Positions 1-7,963 of a stretch of 52,829 nucleotides of DNA are shown piece by piece. Below the pieces are notes generated by a model that searched no databases, was not told the DNA's origin, and saw only the letters and a program-made list of their open reading frames with translations. The translations under genes were made by a program, and so were the position numbers. Position 1 is the first letter of the stretch. Every line of letters starts with the position of its first letter. The stretch is taken from the NCBI GenBank assembly GCA_947632035.1, contig CANRNR010000013.1, positions 1 through 52,829 of the forward strand, given 5' to 3'. Source of the stretch: an uncultured Clostridia bacterium (GTDB lineage: Bacteria > Bacillota > Clostridia > TANB77 > CAG-508).

Positions 1-25
1 ATTCATTTGAATATTTTGACATAAA

Positions 26-75
26 AAGTGAACCCTCCTTGTTAAACTTTTTGTCTAACAATTTGGGTTCACTTC
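26..75. repeat. Inverted repeat, possible IS3-type terminal remnant or terminator
   Basis: A perfect 10-bp inverted repeat, AAGTGAACCC (26-35) and its complement (65-74), encloses a second 6-bp pair, TTGTTA (39-44) with TAACAA (56-61). The right arm, with TGTCTAAC and GGGTTCACTTCA, resembles the terminal inverted repeats of IS3/IS150-group elements from memory. No transposase is in the window. Read on the minus strand the stem is followed by five T residues, so it could equally be an intrinsic terminator for a gene beyond the left edge. Confidence 0.45.
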
Positions 76-92
76 AATAAGGCTTCTTTTTT

Positions 93-388
93 AATACATA
101 TTATTAAAAATAGAAAAATTTTCCAGTAAAATATTGACAATACAAATATAAAATAGTAAACTATAAACAAGTTAAATCTAAAGTAAATTTAAATTCTATT
201 ATAAAATCCCACAAAAGAAAAAATAATATCATAATTTTTTATAAGAACATTATAGCTCTAGCTATATGTAGTATTTTATATAAAATAAATTATTGTATAA
301 ATTATCAAAGAAATGTATAATTTAACTATGATATTTCTTAGTATATAAAAATACAAGAGAAAAGTAAAAAATAAGGAGATGATTACGT
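93..388 (+). promoter_or_regulatory. Leader region of the sigma-factor operon with candidate promoter
   Basis: About 300 bases without a gene. TTGACA at 134-139 and TAAACT at 157-162 are 17 bp apart and could be a sigma-A type promoter far upstream of the sigma gene. A 14-bp palindrome, ATAGCTCTAGCTAT (252-265), lies between this promoter and the start codon and could be an operator. An autoregulated ECF promoter closer to the gene is expected by analogy but I cannot identify it by sequence. Confidence 0.4.
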
Positions 389-925
389 TTGAAAGAATTA
401 GTACTAAAAGCAAAGAAAGGAGATAAAGATGCTTTCACAGAGCTAATTCTAGAGATAAGAAATGACTTATACAAAATTGCAAAAGCTAGATTATCAATAG
501 AAGAAGATATACAAGATGCAATTCAAGAAACAATGATAGAAGCATATAGCAATATAAAGCAACTAAAAGATCCTTTGAAGTTTAAATCATGGATAATAAA
601 AATACTTATTAATAATTGTAACAAAAAATATAAAAAGAAGAGAAAAGAAAACGAAGTATATGAAGAATTTGATGAATCTTCTGCATATCTAGTTGGAGAT
701 AACGATATAGATACAATTGAAAATACTTTAGCCTTCAATGAAATGATTAAAAACTTAAGCTACGAAGAAAGAATGATTATAATTTTGTTCTATAACGAAA
801 ATTATACTATTAAGGAAATAAGTGAAATACTAAAGATGAATGAAAATACAGTTAAAAGTAAACTTTCAAGGGCGAGAGAAAATATAAAATTGAGTTATAA
901 AGGAGGGATAAAGGAGCATGAATAA
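389..925 (+). CDS. ECF-type RNA polymerase sigma factor
   Basis: A 178-residue sigma-70 family protein of extracytoplasmic-function size. Region 2 covers about residues 15-85, including the DIQDAIQETMIEAY helix and the FKSWI segment. Region 4, about residues 122-170, has the helix-turn-helix YTIKEISEILKMNENTVKSK followed by LSRAREN. The start is TTG with AAGGAG 10 bases upstream; the nearby ATG at 379 is in another frame. The gene overlaps the next gene by 8 bases, the usual sigma/anti-sigma arrangement, so its activity is probably controlled by that membrane protein. Which stress it answers cannot be told from the sequence. Confidence 0.9.
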   Translation: MKELVLKAKKGDKDAFTELILEIRNDLYKIAKARLSIEEDIQDAIQETMIEAYSNIKQLKDPLKFKSWIIKILINNCNKKYKKKRKENEVYEEFDESSAYLVGDNDIDTIENTLAFNEMIKNLSYEERMIIILFYNENYTIKEISEILKMNENTVKSKLSRARENIKLSYKGGIKEHE

Positions 926-2123
926 TGATGATTTAGAAAAAGAAATTACAAAAGTAGTCAAAGGCAAAATTTGTGAACCTAATGGATATAAAAATGCCAT
1001 TCAGACAGCTTTATATACAAATGAAAAGAAAACAAATAAAGCTTATTTGCCTAAAATGATAGCAACTATTTGTTGTAGCTTAATTTTACTATCTGGTATT
1101 GTTTATGCAGGATACTCCATAATTCAAAATGTATTTAATAACAGAAAAGGCTTCGAAACAGCAATTAATAATGATTACATAATGGATGGATTAGAAACTT
1201 ACCAAAAATCTAACGGTGTTTCTGTTAAAATTAATAACATGATTATTGATGATCATAATATAGGTATTAGTTTTAATGTTAAGTTTGATGAAAAATCAAA
1301 GTTGAATTCGGAAAATATCGAATCATTGAGATTCGAAAAAATGGTTATTTTAGATGAAGAAAATAGGATTTTGTTTACTACAAGAGTTAAAACAGTATTA
1401 TATGACTTTATAAAGAATAATAGTTTGAATACTAATATAGAAAATTTTAATGAAACATATATTAATACTGGAATAAGTTCTGAAACTAGAAATGTACAAA
1501 GCAATCAACTGGATTTGATATATAATGTGGCAAGTAATGAGCAAGATTATCCAAAAAGTAAGGAGATAGTTATTTATGCAGAAAATATCATTTTAAACGA
1601 GAATATAACCATTAAAGGAATATGGCAAATAAAGCAAAAATTGGAAGATAAGTTTTATAATAGGGAAAAAATTATATATAATTACAAAAGTAATGATGAA
1701 AAAGATATAATTAGTATAGGTGTAGAAACGTATGCAACTGGTACAAATTTGAAATTGAAATTAAAGCTAAGAGAAAAAACGAATGAAGGTTTAATAGAAA
1801 ATTTAGATGAAATTGAAGAAATTGCTAAAAATAATAATATAAATGATATAGGAGCCAATGAAAAAAATCTACATGAAGCAATAATAAGTGAAATTGGGAA
1901 TGCTTATGAAATATTTAAAGATGTTTATATAAAAAATGAAAATGGAATTATATTTGGGACAACAGAAAGTTTTAATGAAAATGAAAAACTAAATTATTCA
2001 AAGGATCAAGAAAGTATTATATATGATAATATTTTAGATATGACAATTTATGATTGTACCAGTAAAATAATATTACATTTTATCTATGAAAATGAAGAAT
2101 ATAATATTGAGTTATTAAATTAA
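918..2123 (+). CDS. Membrane anti-sigma factor, DUF4179-like
   Basis: A 401-residue protein with a short cytoplasmic N-terminus (about residues 1-45), one membrane segment (about 46-68, rich in I, L, C and V) and a large extracellular domain of beta-rich character. This topology and its 8-base overlap with the ECF sigma gene point to an anti-sigma factor that holds the sigma factor at the membrane until an external signal releases it. The extracellular part resembles DUF4179-type domains of clostridial anti-sigma proteins; this is family recognition by eye. An intrinsic terminator follows directly. Confidence 0.75.
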   Translation: MNNDDLEKEITKVVKGKICEPNGYKNAIQTALYTNEKKTNKAYLPKMIATICCSLILLSGIVYAGYSIIQNVFNNRKGFETAINNDYIMDGLETYQKSNGVSVKINNMIIDDHNIGISFNVKFDEKSKLNSENIESLRFEKMVILDEENRILFTTRVKTVLYDFIKNNSLNTNIENFNETYINTGISSETRNVQSNQLDLIYNVASNEQDYPKSKEIVIYAENIILNENITIKGIWQIKQKLEDKFYNREKIIYNYKSNDEKDIISIGVETYATGTNLKLKLKLREKTNEGLIENLDEIEEIAKNNNINDIGANEKNLHEAIISEIGNAYEIFKDVYIKNENGIIFGTTESFNENEKLNYSKDQESIIYDNILDMTIYDCTSKIILHFIYENEEYNIELLN

Positions 2124-2125
2124 AT

Positions 2126-2154
2126 AAAAAGAGCGTTTTATACGCTCTTTTTTT
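2126..2154. terminator. Bidirectional intrinsic terminator
   Basis: A stem AAAAGAGCG / CGCTCTTTT with a short TTTATA-type loop, with A residues on one side and T residues on the other. It ends the sigma/anti-sigma operon and, read the other way, the convergent secreted-protein gene. Confidence 0.9.
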
Positions 2155-2191
2155 ATACAAGGTCAGAATATGAAAAGTAGAAGTTTAAATT

Positions 2192-2647
2192 TTATCTTAA
2201 ATCATAGCAGAGATTTATGTATGCATAATTAGAAGGCTTTTTCAAATAATACATATATATTTGAATTTGTTTTCCTTTAACAACATCTAAAGAAACAGAA
2301 AATACTTGCCCACTATCATTAGGATATATAGAAACAGTTTCATTTAAGATATCACCATTTTCGTAGTCAATAATTTGAACCTTTATTTGCCAAGGATTTC
2401 CATTATTACTAGCATCTGCTGTTCCATATACTCGAAGTTTTCCTGAATCTCCCATTGTTTTAACAGGTGTAAGATTCGTTCCTGCAAGATAAAAACTTCC
2501 AACTTTTCCTCCGCCTGCATACCATGTCTCTGTTCCTGCCAGAGGCATGTATTCCATGTCTCTGGCTGCATAGACCGTGCTGGTAAAACTCAAAGTTACT
2601 ACCAACACCAAAACGAATGTAAGAATTTTGCGCAGAGTTTTTTTCAT
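2192..2647 (-). CDS. Small secreted protein of unknown function
   Basis: A 151-residue protein with a clear Sec signal peptide: KKTLRK, a hydrophobic core (about residues 8-24), then a probable signal peptidase I site after VYA (residue 27). The mature part, about 124 residues, is rich in G, Y, N and beta-type residues (for example WYAGGGKVGSFYLAG) with no family I recognise. The ribosome-binding site AGGAGG stands 8 bases before the ATG. Its codons are somewhat richer in G and C than those of its neighbours. Upstream lies a cluster of TACCTT half-sites that could be an operator. Confidence 0.8.
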   Translation of the reverse strand: MKKTLRKILTFVLVLVVTLSFTSTVYAARDMEYMPLAGTETWYAGGGKVGSFYLAGTNLTPVKTMGDSGKLRVYGTADASNNGNPWQIKVQIIDYENGDILNETVSIYPNDSGQVFSVSLDVVKGKQIQIYMYYLKKPSNYAYINLCYDLR

Positions 2648-3004
2648 AATGCTTTCCTCCTAGTTGTAATATTTTTGCTCTGACCTTGTATACCTTAAAT
2701 TAAAGGTAAAAAATACCTTTAAATAAGAACTTAGAGTTATAAACTCGATGTACATATATTAACATAAAATGGAATATTTTTCAAGATTTTGCCAAAAAAT
2801 ACCATAAATTTTACTTTAAGATAAAAAACTTTACTGTGAATTAACAAAAAAACACCATAAACCATAAAAATATACTATAAATAATTAAAAAATTACTTTA
2901 ATCTACAAAATTTTACAAAAAAATAAAAAAATATACATTTTTTGCAACTTTTTTGAGAAAATTAATATCTTAATAAATAGAGGATAAAAAGAGACAAAGT
3001 CTAT
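2648..3004. promoter_or_regulatory. AT-rich intergenic region with TACCTT half-site cluster
   Basis: About 350 bases without a gene between divergent genes. A perfect 7-bp inverted repeat AAAGGTA (2702-2708) / TACCTTT (2714-2720) has a further TACCTT at 2691-2696. These could bind a regulator of the minus-strand secreted-protein gene. Farther right ACCATAAA occurs three times between 2800 and 2875 in very AT-rich sequence. No clear -35/-10 pair could be assigned. Confidence 0.3.
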
Positions 3005-3017
3005 GGAGGTAAAATTT

Positions 3018-3347
3018 ATGAGTAACGTGTTTGAACAATATTTATTAAAGAAAGATAATGGGGTTAGAAGGAGAATAATTGTAGATTCATCATTATATGA
3101 AAAATTAGAAGAACTTTCAAAACATTATGAAGCATCCGTAAATAAAATGGTGAATGTTTCAATTATGGGATTAATTGATAATGAAAAAGTAACAATCTAT
3201 CCAAGACCAGCTAATGAAAAAACAGAACCTCATAATTTTCTTATCAGAGAAAGTTTATATAAGGAGCTTGAAAGAATGAAAGAAAAATATGGCTTATCAA
3301 TTTTCAAACTTATAAACATTGCAATATATAATGCAATAAACTTTTAA
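3018..3347 (+). CDS. Tandem ribbon-helix-helix (two-copy) DNA-binding protein
   Basis: A 109-residue protein. I start it at the second in-frame ATG (3018), because GGAGGT at 3005-3010 is placed correctly for that codon and overlaps the first ATG (3003). It contains two similar units: about residues 17-54 (RRRIIVDSSLYEKLEELSKH...) and about 72-109 (FLIRESLYKELERMKEKYGL...). Each looks like a beta strand followed by two helices, the Arc/MetJ ribbon-helix-helix pattern. Most such proteins carry one unit and dimerise; here one chain would supply both halves. It is likely a transcription regulator. There is no toxin gene alongside. A strong terminator follows. Confidence 0.6.
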   Translation: MSNVFEQYLLKKDNGVRRRIIVDSSLYEKLEELSKHYEASVNKMVNVSIMGLIDNEKVTIYPRPANEKTEPHNFLIRESLYKELERMKEKYGLSIFKLINIAIYNAINF

Positions 3348-3361
3348 ATTAAAAAAGCTAG

Positions 3362-3401
3362 TGCCTTAAATGTTATAAAATAAACATTTAAGGCATTTTT
3401 T
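3362..3401 (+). terminator. Intrinsic terminator
   Basis: A 13-bp perfect stem (TGCCTTAAATGTT, 3362-3374, with its complement at 3383-3395) followed by a run of T residues. Confidence 0.9.
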
Positions 3402-3520
3402 AAAATATTATTAATATTCCTAATTTATTATAATAATATATGCAAAACACTTTATCTGAATCATCTAATATTGTGTACATATTATAATATAAATTAACTA
3501 CTTTAGGGGTTGATTTTTTT

Positions 3521-3622
3521 ATGAATTCACAATATAATATTTATAGAAATTATGTCGAAAAAGGTAGTGTAATGTTAGATGATATAAAATACAAGTATAA
3601 AAACTGCCAATTTATGTATTAA
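3521..3622 (+). CDS. Possible 33-residue small protein
   Basis: A short ORF, MNSQYNIYRNYVEKGSVMLD... ending in NCQFMY, preceded by AGGGGT 10 bases before the ATG and ending just upstream of the AbrB-like gene. A TATAAT-like box lies near 3483. It has no recognisable domain, and the AT-rich context makes a chance ORF quite possible. Confidence 0.25.
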   Translation: MNSQYNIYRNYVEKGSVMLDDIKYKYKNCQFMY

Positions 3623-3646
3623 AAAAGAGAAAGGAGATATATTTTT

Positions 3647-3898
3647 ATGAAAAGCATAGGAATAGTTAGAAAATTAGATGAGTTAGGAAGAATAGTTTTA
3701 CCAATGGAATTAAGAAACAAATTTGGAATTACAGAAAAAAGCGAGTTAGAGATATATGTAGATGGTTCTAATATTATATTAAAAAAGTATGAACCAAATT
3801 GTGTATTCTGTGGTAGTAATAAAAATCTATATGAGTACAAAGAAAAAATGGTTTGTGATAAATGTCTAGAAAAATTATTAGATATAAAAGAAAAATAG
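3647..3898 (+). CDS. AbrB/SpoVT-type transition-state regulator with zinc-binding tail
   Basis: An 83-residue protein whose residues 1-48 carry the AbrB swapped-hairpin DNA-binding domain (SIGIVRKLDELGRIVLPMEL, then LEIYVDGSNIILKKY). Residues 55-75 hold two Cys-x-x-Cys pairs (CVFCG and CDKC), a small zinc-ribbon-like tail seen in clostridial AbrB relatives. Such proteins are dimeric DNA-binding regulators of transition-phase genes. The RBS AAAGGAGAT lies just before the ATG. It stands alone, so its targets cannot be inferred. Confidence 0.85.
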   Translation: MKSIGIVRKLDELGRIVLPMELRNKFGITEKSELEIYVDGSNIILKKYEPNCVFCGSNKNLYEYKEKMVCDKCLEKLLDIKEK

Positions 3899-4008
3899 TT
3901 TATAATTTTCCAAAATTAGTGCTAAACTGATATAAAATTTACATAAAAGCTACCATTTGTTAAAAAAGAGTGATATAATATTAAAAACTAAAAAAGGAGA
4001 ATAATAAA

Positions 4009-4446
4009 GTGGACAAAAATATTGAAGAAAAAAAAGAAGAATTATTAAAAAAAGGTAGCAAAACATTTTCTGAGTTTAAAAAATTTATAGCTAAAGGAAA
4101 TGCTATGGACTTAGCAGTTGGTGTAATTATAGGTTCAGCATTTGGAAAAATTGTATCATCAATAGTAGATGATATTCTAATGCCACTTATAGGTGTAATA
4201 ATTGGTGGAATAGATTTTTCAAATTTAACAATAAAAATAGGAGAAGCAACAGTAACATATGGTAATTTTATACAAAATGTAATTGATTTTCTAATTATAG
4301 CTGTTTGTATATTCTTTATTGTAAAACTTATGAAAAAAATTACTAAGAAAGAAGATCCAGCTCCAACACCACCAGTAAAAGATCCAAATACAGTTTTATT
4401 AGAAGAAATAAGAGATTTATTAAAAGAAAAGCAGGAAGTAAAATAA
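4009..4446 (+). CDS. mscL: Large-conductance mechanosensitive channel MscL
   Basis: A 145-residue inner-membrane channel that opens under membrane tension to release solutes during osmotic downshock. The first membrane helix (about residues 27-52) has the family pattern with KGNAMDLAVGVIIGSAFGKI, and the second helix is about 88-110. A proline-rich linker (PAPTPPVKDP) leads to the C-terminal helix LLEEIRDLLKEK. Length is normal for MscL. The start is GTG, preceded by AAAAGGAG. A TATAAT box (about 3974) may be its promoter. A hairpin terminator follows. Confidence 0.95.
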   Translation: MDKNIEEKKEELLKKGSKTFSEFKKFIAKGNAMDLAVGVIIGSAFGKIVSSIVDDILMPLIGVIIGGIDFSNLTIKIGEATVTYGNFIQNVIDFLIIAVCIFFIVKLMKKITKKEDPAPTPPVKDPNTVLLEEIRDLLKEKQEVK

Positions 4447-4506
4447 ATTATAATATAGTTTATGAAAAATGAAAAAGTAAAATTTAAAAATAGAAAAGAA
4501 TTATAG

Positions 4507-4551
4507 AAAAGAAGTATAAAAAGCTTGATTTTAGCTTATTATACTTCTTTT
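4507..4551. terminator. Bidirectional intrinsic terminator
   Basis: A 13-bp stem (AAAAGAAGTATAA at 4507-4519 with its complement at 4538-4550) lying between convergent mscL and the D,D-carboxypeptidase gene; usable in either direction. Confidence 0.8.
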
Positions 4552-4650
4552 TATTATATTTCAAAAATTTGTGCTTCTAATACTTAGTATTTATTTTCTT
4601 TTTATCTTTAATTTTAATATACTTTGATTTATTTAGTATTTAAGTTTTAG

Positions 4651-5889
4651 CTAGACTCTAAATAATGTGAACCACTTTAGATAAATATGTTCAATCATAG
4701 AAACTATGCCAATTCTTTCAATAGATTTTTCTGCAACAATGTTAACTTTTCCAATTTCTTCTCCATTCAAATTATATGTGATGTTTCCAATTATATCTCC
4801 TTTAGTAATAGGGCTAGAAATTATGTCAGGTACTTCTAAAACTTGTTCTATATCTTTATTTTGACCTTTTTCAATTAAAACACCACTATCAGTTTCTAAA
4901 ATTCCATTTACTTGCGATTCAATACCTTTATTAACAATGATAGATTTTACAACTTCACCATTGCTAGCAAGCTTTTTGTATTCATAATGATTAAAACCAT
5001 AGTCTAATAATTTTTGTGCTTCTGCAAAACGAACTTTAGTAGATGGAGCTTTCATTATAACGGCAATTAATGACAAATCATCACGAGTAGCACTAGCTGA
5101 TAAATTGTATAATGCAACAGAAGTAAAACCTGTTTTTAAACCAGTTGCACCTTTGTAATTTCTAATTAATTTATTTGTGTTTACTAATTCTGATTTTCCA
5201 TCTCTTAAAGAGTCCATCCAAATGGTAGTATATTTTGTAATATTAGGATGTTTGGTCAAAAGTTCCCTAGACATCAAAGCAATGTCATATGCAGATGTTA
5301 CATGACCATCTTCGTCAATGCCATGGCAATTTTTAAATGTGGTATCATTCATACCAAGGCTTTGTGCTTTTTCATTCATTTTTTGAACAAAAGCTTCTTC
5401 TGAACCTGCTAAGTATTCTGCCATTGCAACAGTACAATCATTTGCAGAAACTACGCAAATAGCTTTTAGCATTTCATCAACAGTTAATTCTTCTCTTACA
5501 TCTAACCAAATTTGTGAGCCACCCATATTAGCTGCATTTTCAGAACAAGGAATTTTATCAGTATATGAAATAGTGCCAGAATCAATAGCTTCCATTATAA
5601 GTAAAATAGTCATTACTTTTGTTACACTTGCAGGTCTTAATTGCTCGTGCATATTGTGGTCGTATAAAACTTTTCCAGAATTTTGTTCGATTAAAACAGC
5701 ACCACCTGATTCTAAATTCAAATCAGTTGGAGAAGAGGAAGTTTGAACTGATGACCATTCATAAATACTATCTTGTGCATATATAATTGGAGAGAATATA
5801 AACAAAAACAAAAGTATTATACTTATTATTTTATAGTTTTTGAAAATCAAATTATTTTTACTAGGTATAAAAGTAGATTCTTTAAACAT
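4651..5889 (-). CDS. dacF: D-alanyl-D-alanine carboxypeptidase (DacF type, peptidase S11)
   Basis: A 412-residue penicillin-binding protein that trims the terminal D-Ala from peptidoglycan stem peptides. A hydrophobic signal segment (about residues 17-38) precedes the catalytic domain. The three active-site motifs are present: SVTK (Ser88, Lys91), SAN (about 148) and KTG (about 252). A C-terminal beta domain and a weak amphipathic end resemble the PBP5 family. I start at the second ATG because GGAGGT overlaps the first (5901). Its start region is folded into a 14-bp hairpin that covers part of the RBS. It lies downstream of the VanW-like gene in the same direction. Confidence 0.93.
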   Translation of the reverse strand: MFKESTFIPSKNNLIFKNYKIISIILLFLFIFSPIIYAQDSIYEWSSVQTSSSPTDLNLESGGAVLIEQNSGKVLYDHNMHEQLRPASVTKVMTILLIMEAIDSGTISYTDKIPCSENAANMGGSQIWLDVREELTVDEMLKAICVVSANDCTVAMAEYLAGSEEAFVQKMNEKAQSLGMNDTTFKNCHGIDEDGHVTSAYDIALMSRELLTKHPNITKYTTIWMDSLRDGKSELVNTNKLIRNYKGATGLKTGFTSVALYNLSASATRDDLSLIAVIMKAPSTKVRFAEAQKLLDYGFNHYEYKKLASNGEVVKSIIVNKGIESQVNGILETDSGVLIEKGQNKDIEQVLEVPDIISSPITKGDIIGNITYNLNGEEIGKVNIVAEKSIERIGIVSMIEHIYLKWFTLFRV

Positions 5890-5896
5890 AAAAACC

Positions 5897-5932
5897 TCCA
5901 TAAATAAGATATTATTAAATCTTATTTATGGA
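5897..5932 (-). promoter_or_regulatory. Hairpin overlapping the dacF ribosome-binding site
   Basis: A 14-bp perfect stem (5897-5910 with 5919-5932, 8-base loop). In the minus-strand RNA the 3' arm runs into the GGAGGT that serves the dacF start, so the base of the stem partly hides it. No T run follows, so it is not a good terminator; a translational control or RNA-processing role fits better. Confidence 0.5.
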
Positions 5933-5961
5933 AGATTAATTTTAGACCAAATTTTAATAGA

Positions 5962-6594
5962 TTAGCTATTTATTAGCTCCATAATTCTAACATTTATTTT
6001 TTCTTCTGTAACATCTACATATAACTTAATTGGATTTTCTAAATTGTTTTTAAATTTTAAATCTAGTTCATCATAAACAACTGTAGCATCTTTTCCTTGT
6101 TCTACGTATCCAACTTCTTTTCCGTGTTCATGTCTTTCAGTTACTTCTAAACCTTTTACTTTTAAAACAGCATCGTAAATTGTAGTACTTATTTGACAGT
6201 TACCACCACCATAGCCTTTTTCCTTTTTGCCATTTACAAAAATTCCAGCTTTTTCATAACCTTTGTCAGGAGTGGGATTACCTGCTATTTCATTAAAAGA
6301 AAAGGTTTCATTTGGATTAATAACAGTTTCATTAATTTTTGAAGCAGTTAGTTTTAAATTTGTATCTCTATTATCATCATCAATAAGAATTTTTGTAGAA
6401 AAACTACTAATTTCTTTTTCAATAGGCATAATATTAGTATCTACATTTTGAATATTTTTTTCAGCAGAAATCCTTGTAGCATCAGATTCAGAATAAGAAT
6501 TATTATTATTTTGAGATGAAAAGAAATAATAAACAATTAGGCTAATAAGAATAATGCTAATCAAACCAATAATCCATTTAACATAATTTTTCAT
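5962..6594 (-). CDS. VanW family cell-wall protein
   Basis: A 210-residue protein with an N-terminal membrane anchor (about residues 5-26) and an extracellular VanW domain. Family motifs seen are FSFNEIAGNPTPDKGY, the GGGNCQISTTIYDA block (about 130-143) and ERHEHGKEVGYVEQGKDATV. VanW domains accompany vancomycin-resistance clusters and cell-wall proteins; their exact role is unsettled. There are no vanH/A/X genes here, so resistance should not be inferred. It sits upstream of dacF on the same strand with a 72-base gap, so joint transcription is likely. The RBS AGGAGA is near the ATG. Confidence 0.88.
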   Translation of the reverse strand: MKNYVKWIIGLISIILISLIVYYFFSSQNNNNSYSESDATRISAEKNIQNVDTNIMPIEKEISSFSTKILIDDDNRDTNLKLTASKINETVINPNETFSFNEIAGNPTPDKGYEKAGIFVNGKKEKGYGGGNCQISTTIYDAVLKVKGLEVTERHEHGKEVGYVEQGKDATVVYDELDLKFKNNLENPIKLYVDVTEEKINVRIMELINS

Positions 6595-6708
6595 AAATTT
6601 CTCCTATCATGATGGATTTTCAATAATTATTATTTGCAAAAAAATATTAAATATAAAATTTATTTTTGGAAAAAAGGATAAAAATGTATGAATTTTAAAA
6701 TAAAAATA

Positions 6709-6736
6709 TTGACTTCATATTAAAATATGTTATTAT
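6709..6736 (+). promoter_or_regulatory. Candidate promoter for the pilin-like gene
   Basis: TTGACT (6709-6714) and TATTAT (6731-6736) separated by 16 bp, about 55 bases before the likely GTG start. Confidence 0.45.
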
Positions 6737-6791
6737 AAACTTATACAATAGATAAAAATAATGGGTTCAAAAGAGAAAGGAAGAATAATAG

Positions 6792-7152
6792 GTGAATAAA
6801 ATAATGGATATTAGAAAAGAATATCGGAGTAACTATCATAGCATTGGTAATTACTATAATAGTGCTATTAATTTTAGCTGGAATAACTATACAAGTGGTT
6901 TCAGGTGATGGCGGATTACTTAACACCGGAGAAGATACAGCAGATAAAACAAAGGTAGCTAAAATAGAAGATCAGATAAATCTTGCAATATATACAGCAA
7001 CAGATATGAAGACAGGTGAAATAGATCCGTTACAATTAGAGAAGTTATTAAAAGAAATAGTCGGAGTAGAAAATGTAATACATAATGAAGATGAAGATTC
7101 AATAACAGTTATATATGCTACAGATAGAGAAAGAAAAATAGAATTACATTAA
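6792..7152 (+). pseudogene. Type IV pilin-like gene with apparent frame break near its start
   Basis: The main frame encodes a prepilin-type N-terminus (GVTIIALVITIIV, then LLILAGITIQVVSGDGGLLN) and about 75 further residues. That frame has no ATG or GTG before the prepilin motif: going upstream it meets only non-start codons and then TAA (6802-6804). The plausible starts, GTG 6792 or ATG 6804 with AGGTGA upstream, are in the other frame and would give MNKIMDIRK, the kind of short basic leader such pilins have. Skipping one base near 6818-6820 joins leader and motif. It may be a broken gene or a sequence error. The protein is short for a pilin (about 118 residues if joined). Confidence 0.6.
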
Positions 7153-7192
7153 ATAAAATTTTGATAAAATGAAAGGCAGAACTATTTAACCA

Positions 7193-7221
7193 TTGACATT
7201 TTGCAAAATGACAGGTATAAT
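7193..7221 (+). promoter_or_regulatory. Consensus sigma-A promoter
   Basis: Perfect TTGACA (7193-7198), 17-bp spacer, perfect TATAAT (7216-7221), upstream of the small membrane-protein gene. Confidence 0.85.
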
Positions 7222-7268
7222 AGAAATATAGCTTGAATAGTAAGAAAATTTATATTAGGAGAGTAAAA

Positions 7269-7427
7269 ATGGTAGCAAAACTTTGGAAAAAAGTATTGTT
7301 GTTAATTTTAATTATTGCATGCTTATTTAATGTTATAAATAAACTTGTGCATAAAGCTTCAATGAAAGAAGAAGTTGAAGCATCAGCAAGATATACTTTA
7401 GAACAACAAGAAAAGAATAAAAAATAA
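7269..7427 (+). CDS. Small single-span membrane protein
   Basis: A 52-residue protein, MVAKLWKKVLLLILIIACLF then a basic/acidic tail (KEEVEASARYTLEQQEKNKK). One hydrophobic helix at about residues 8-25. I use the ATG at 7269 because AGGAGA (7256-7261) precedes it; the longer frame from TTG 7233 would have this RBS inside it. A perfect consensus promoter lies just upstream, so it should be well expressed. No family recognised. Confidence 0.6.
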   Translation: MVAKLWKKVLLLILIIACLFNVINKLVHKASMKEEVEASARYTLEQQEKNKK

Positions 7428-7577
7428 GAATATAAAATCTAATTATTTATAATTCAAAATAAAAGGTAAATAATAAAATAATTATAAATAGAAAAGAAAA
7501 CACTTGAAAATAAAATAAAATTGTGTTAAAATAAACAATAGTGTTTATGAAATAAATTAAGGAGAGGTGAATACAAA

Positions 7578-7778
7578 ATGAAAGAAGGTTTACATCCAAA
7601 TTATACAGAAGCAACTATTACATGTGCTTGTGGAAATGTAATGAAAACAAATTCTACAAAACCAGATATGAAAGTTGATGTATGCTCAAAATGTCATCCA
7701 TTTTGGACAGGAAACTTAAAGAGAGAAACAACTGGTGGTAGAGCAGACAAATTCAAAAAGAAATATGGAATTCAATAA
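7578..7778 (+). CDS. rpmE: 50S ribosomal protein bL31 (zinc-binding type)
   Basis: A 66-residue ribosomal protein of the large subunit. The N-terminal [19 protein letters not shown] segment and the cysteine set CAC ... [10 protein letters not shown] are the C+ (zinc-binding) form of L31; the paralogue without cysteines is usually made under zinc shortage. The RBS AGGAGAGGTG is strong. A TTGAAA/TTAAAA-type promoter lies at about 7503-7531 and an intrinsic terminator follows, so it is a single-gene unit. Confidence 0.97.
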   Translation: MKEGLHPNYTEATITCACGNVMKTNSTKPDMKVDVCSKCHPFWTGNLKRETTGGRADKFKKKYGIQ

Positions 7779-7790
7779 GAAAATAAAAAG

Positions 7791-7823
7791 TTGGTGTGAA
7801 AATGATTTTACACTAATTTTTTT
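7791..7823 (+). terminator. rpmE intrinsic terminator
   Basis: An 11-bp stem with two G-T pairs (TTGGTGTGAAA, 7791-7801, with TTTTACACTAA, 7806-7816) followed by seven T residues. Confidence 0.85.
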
Positions 7824-7963
7824 GGCTTTTTTTCAAGTTGAAAAAAATTTTTTATACGAAAAAATCAATTCAATGTTTTTTAACGAAAATGAAAAAAATA
7901 TTTTACCTTTAAATAAAAATATGTTATACTATTTGCGATGAGAAGAAAATTGGAGGAATAATT

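Noticed and set aside
5962..6594. Vancomycin-resistance cluster suggested by the VanW-like gene
   Set aside because: No vanH, vanA/B-type ligase, vanX or vanRS genes are near; VanW domains are common in wall proteins without resistance.
7735..7941. A 68-residue frame overlapping the end of rpmE
   Set aside because: It runs across the rpmE terminator and AT-rich spacer and has no ribosome-binding site; the overlap with a ribosomal gene makes it non-coding.
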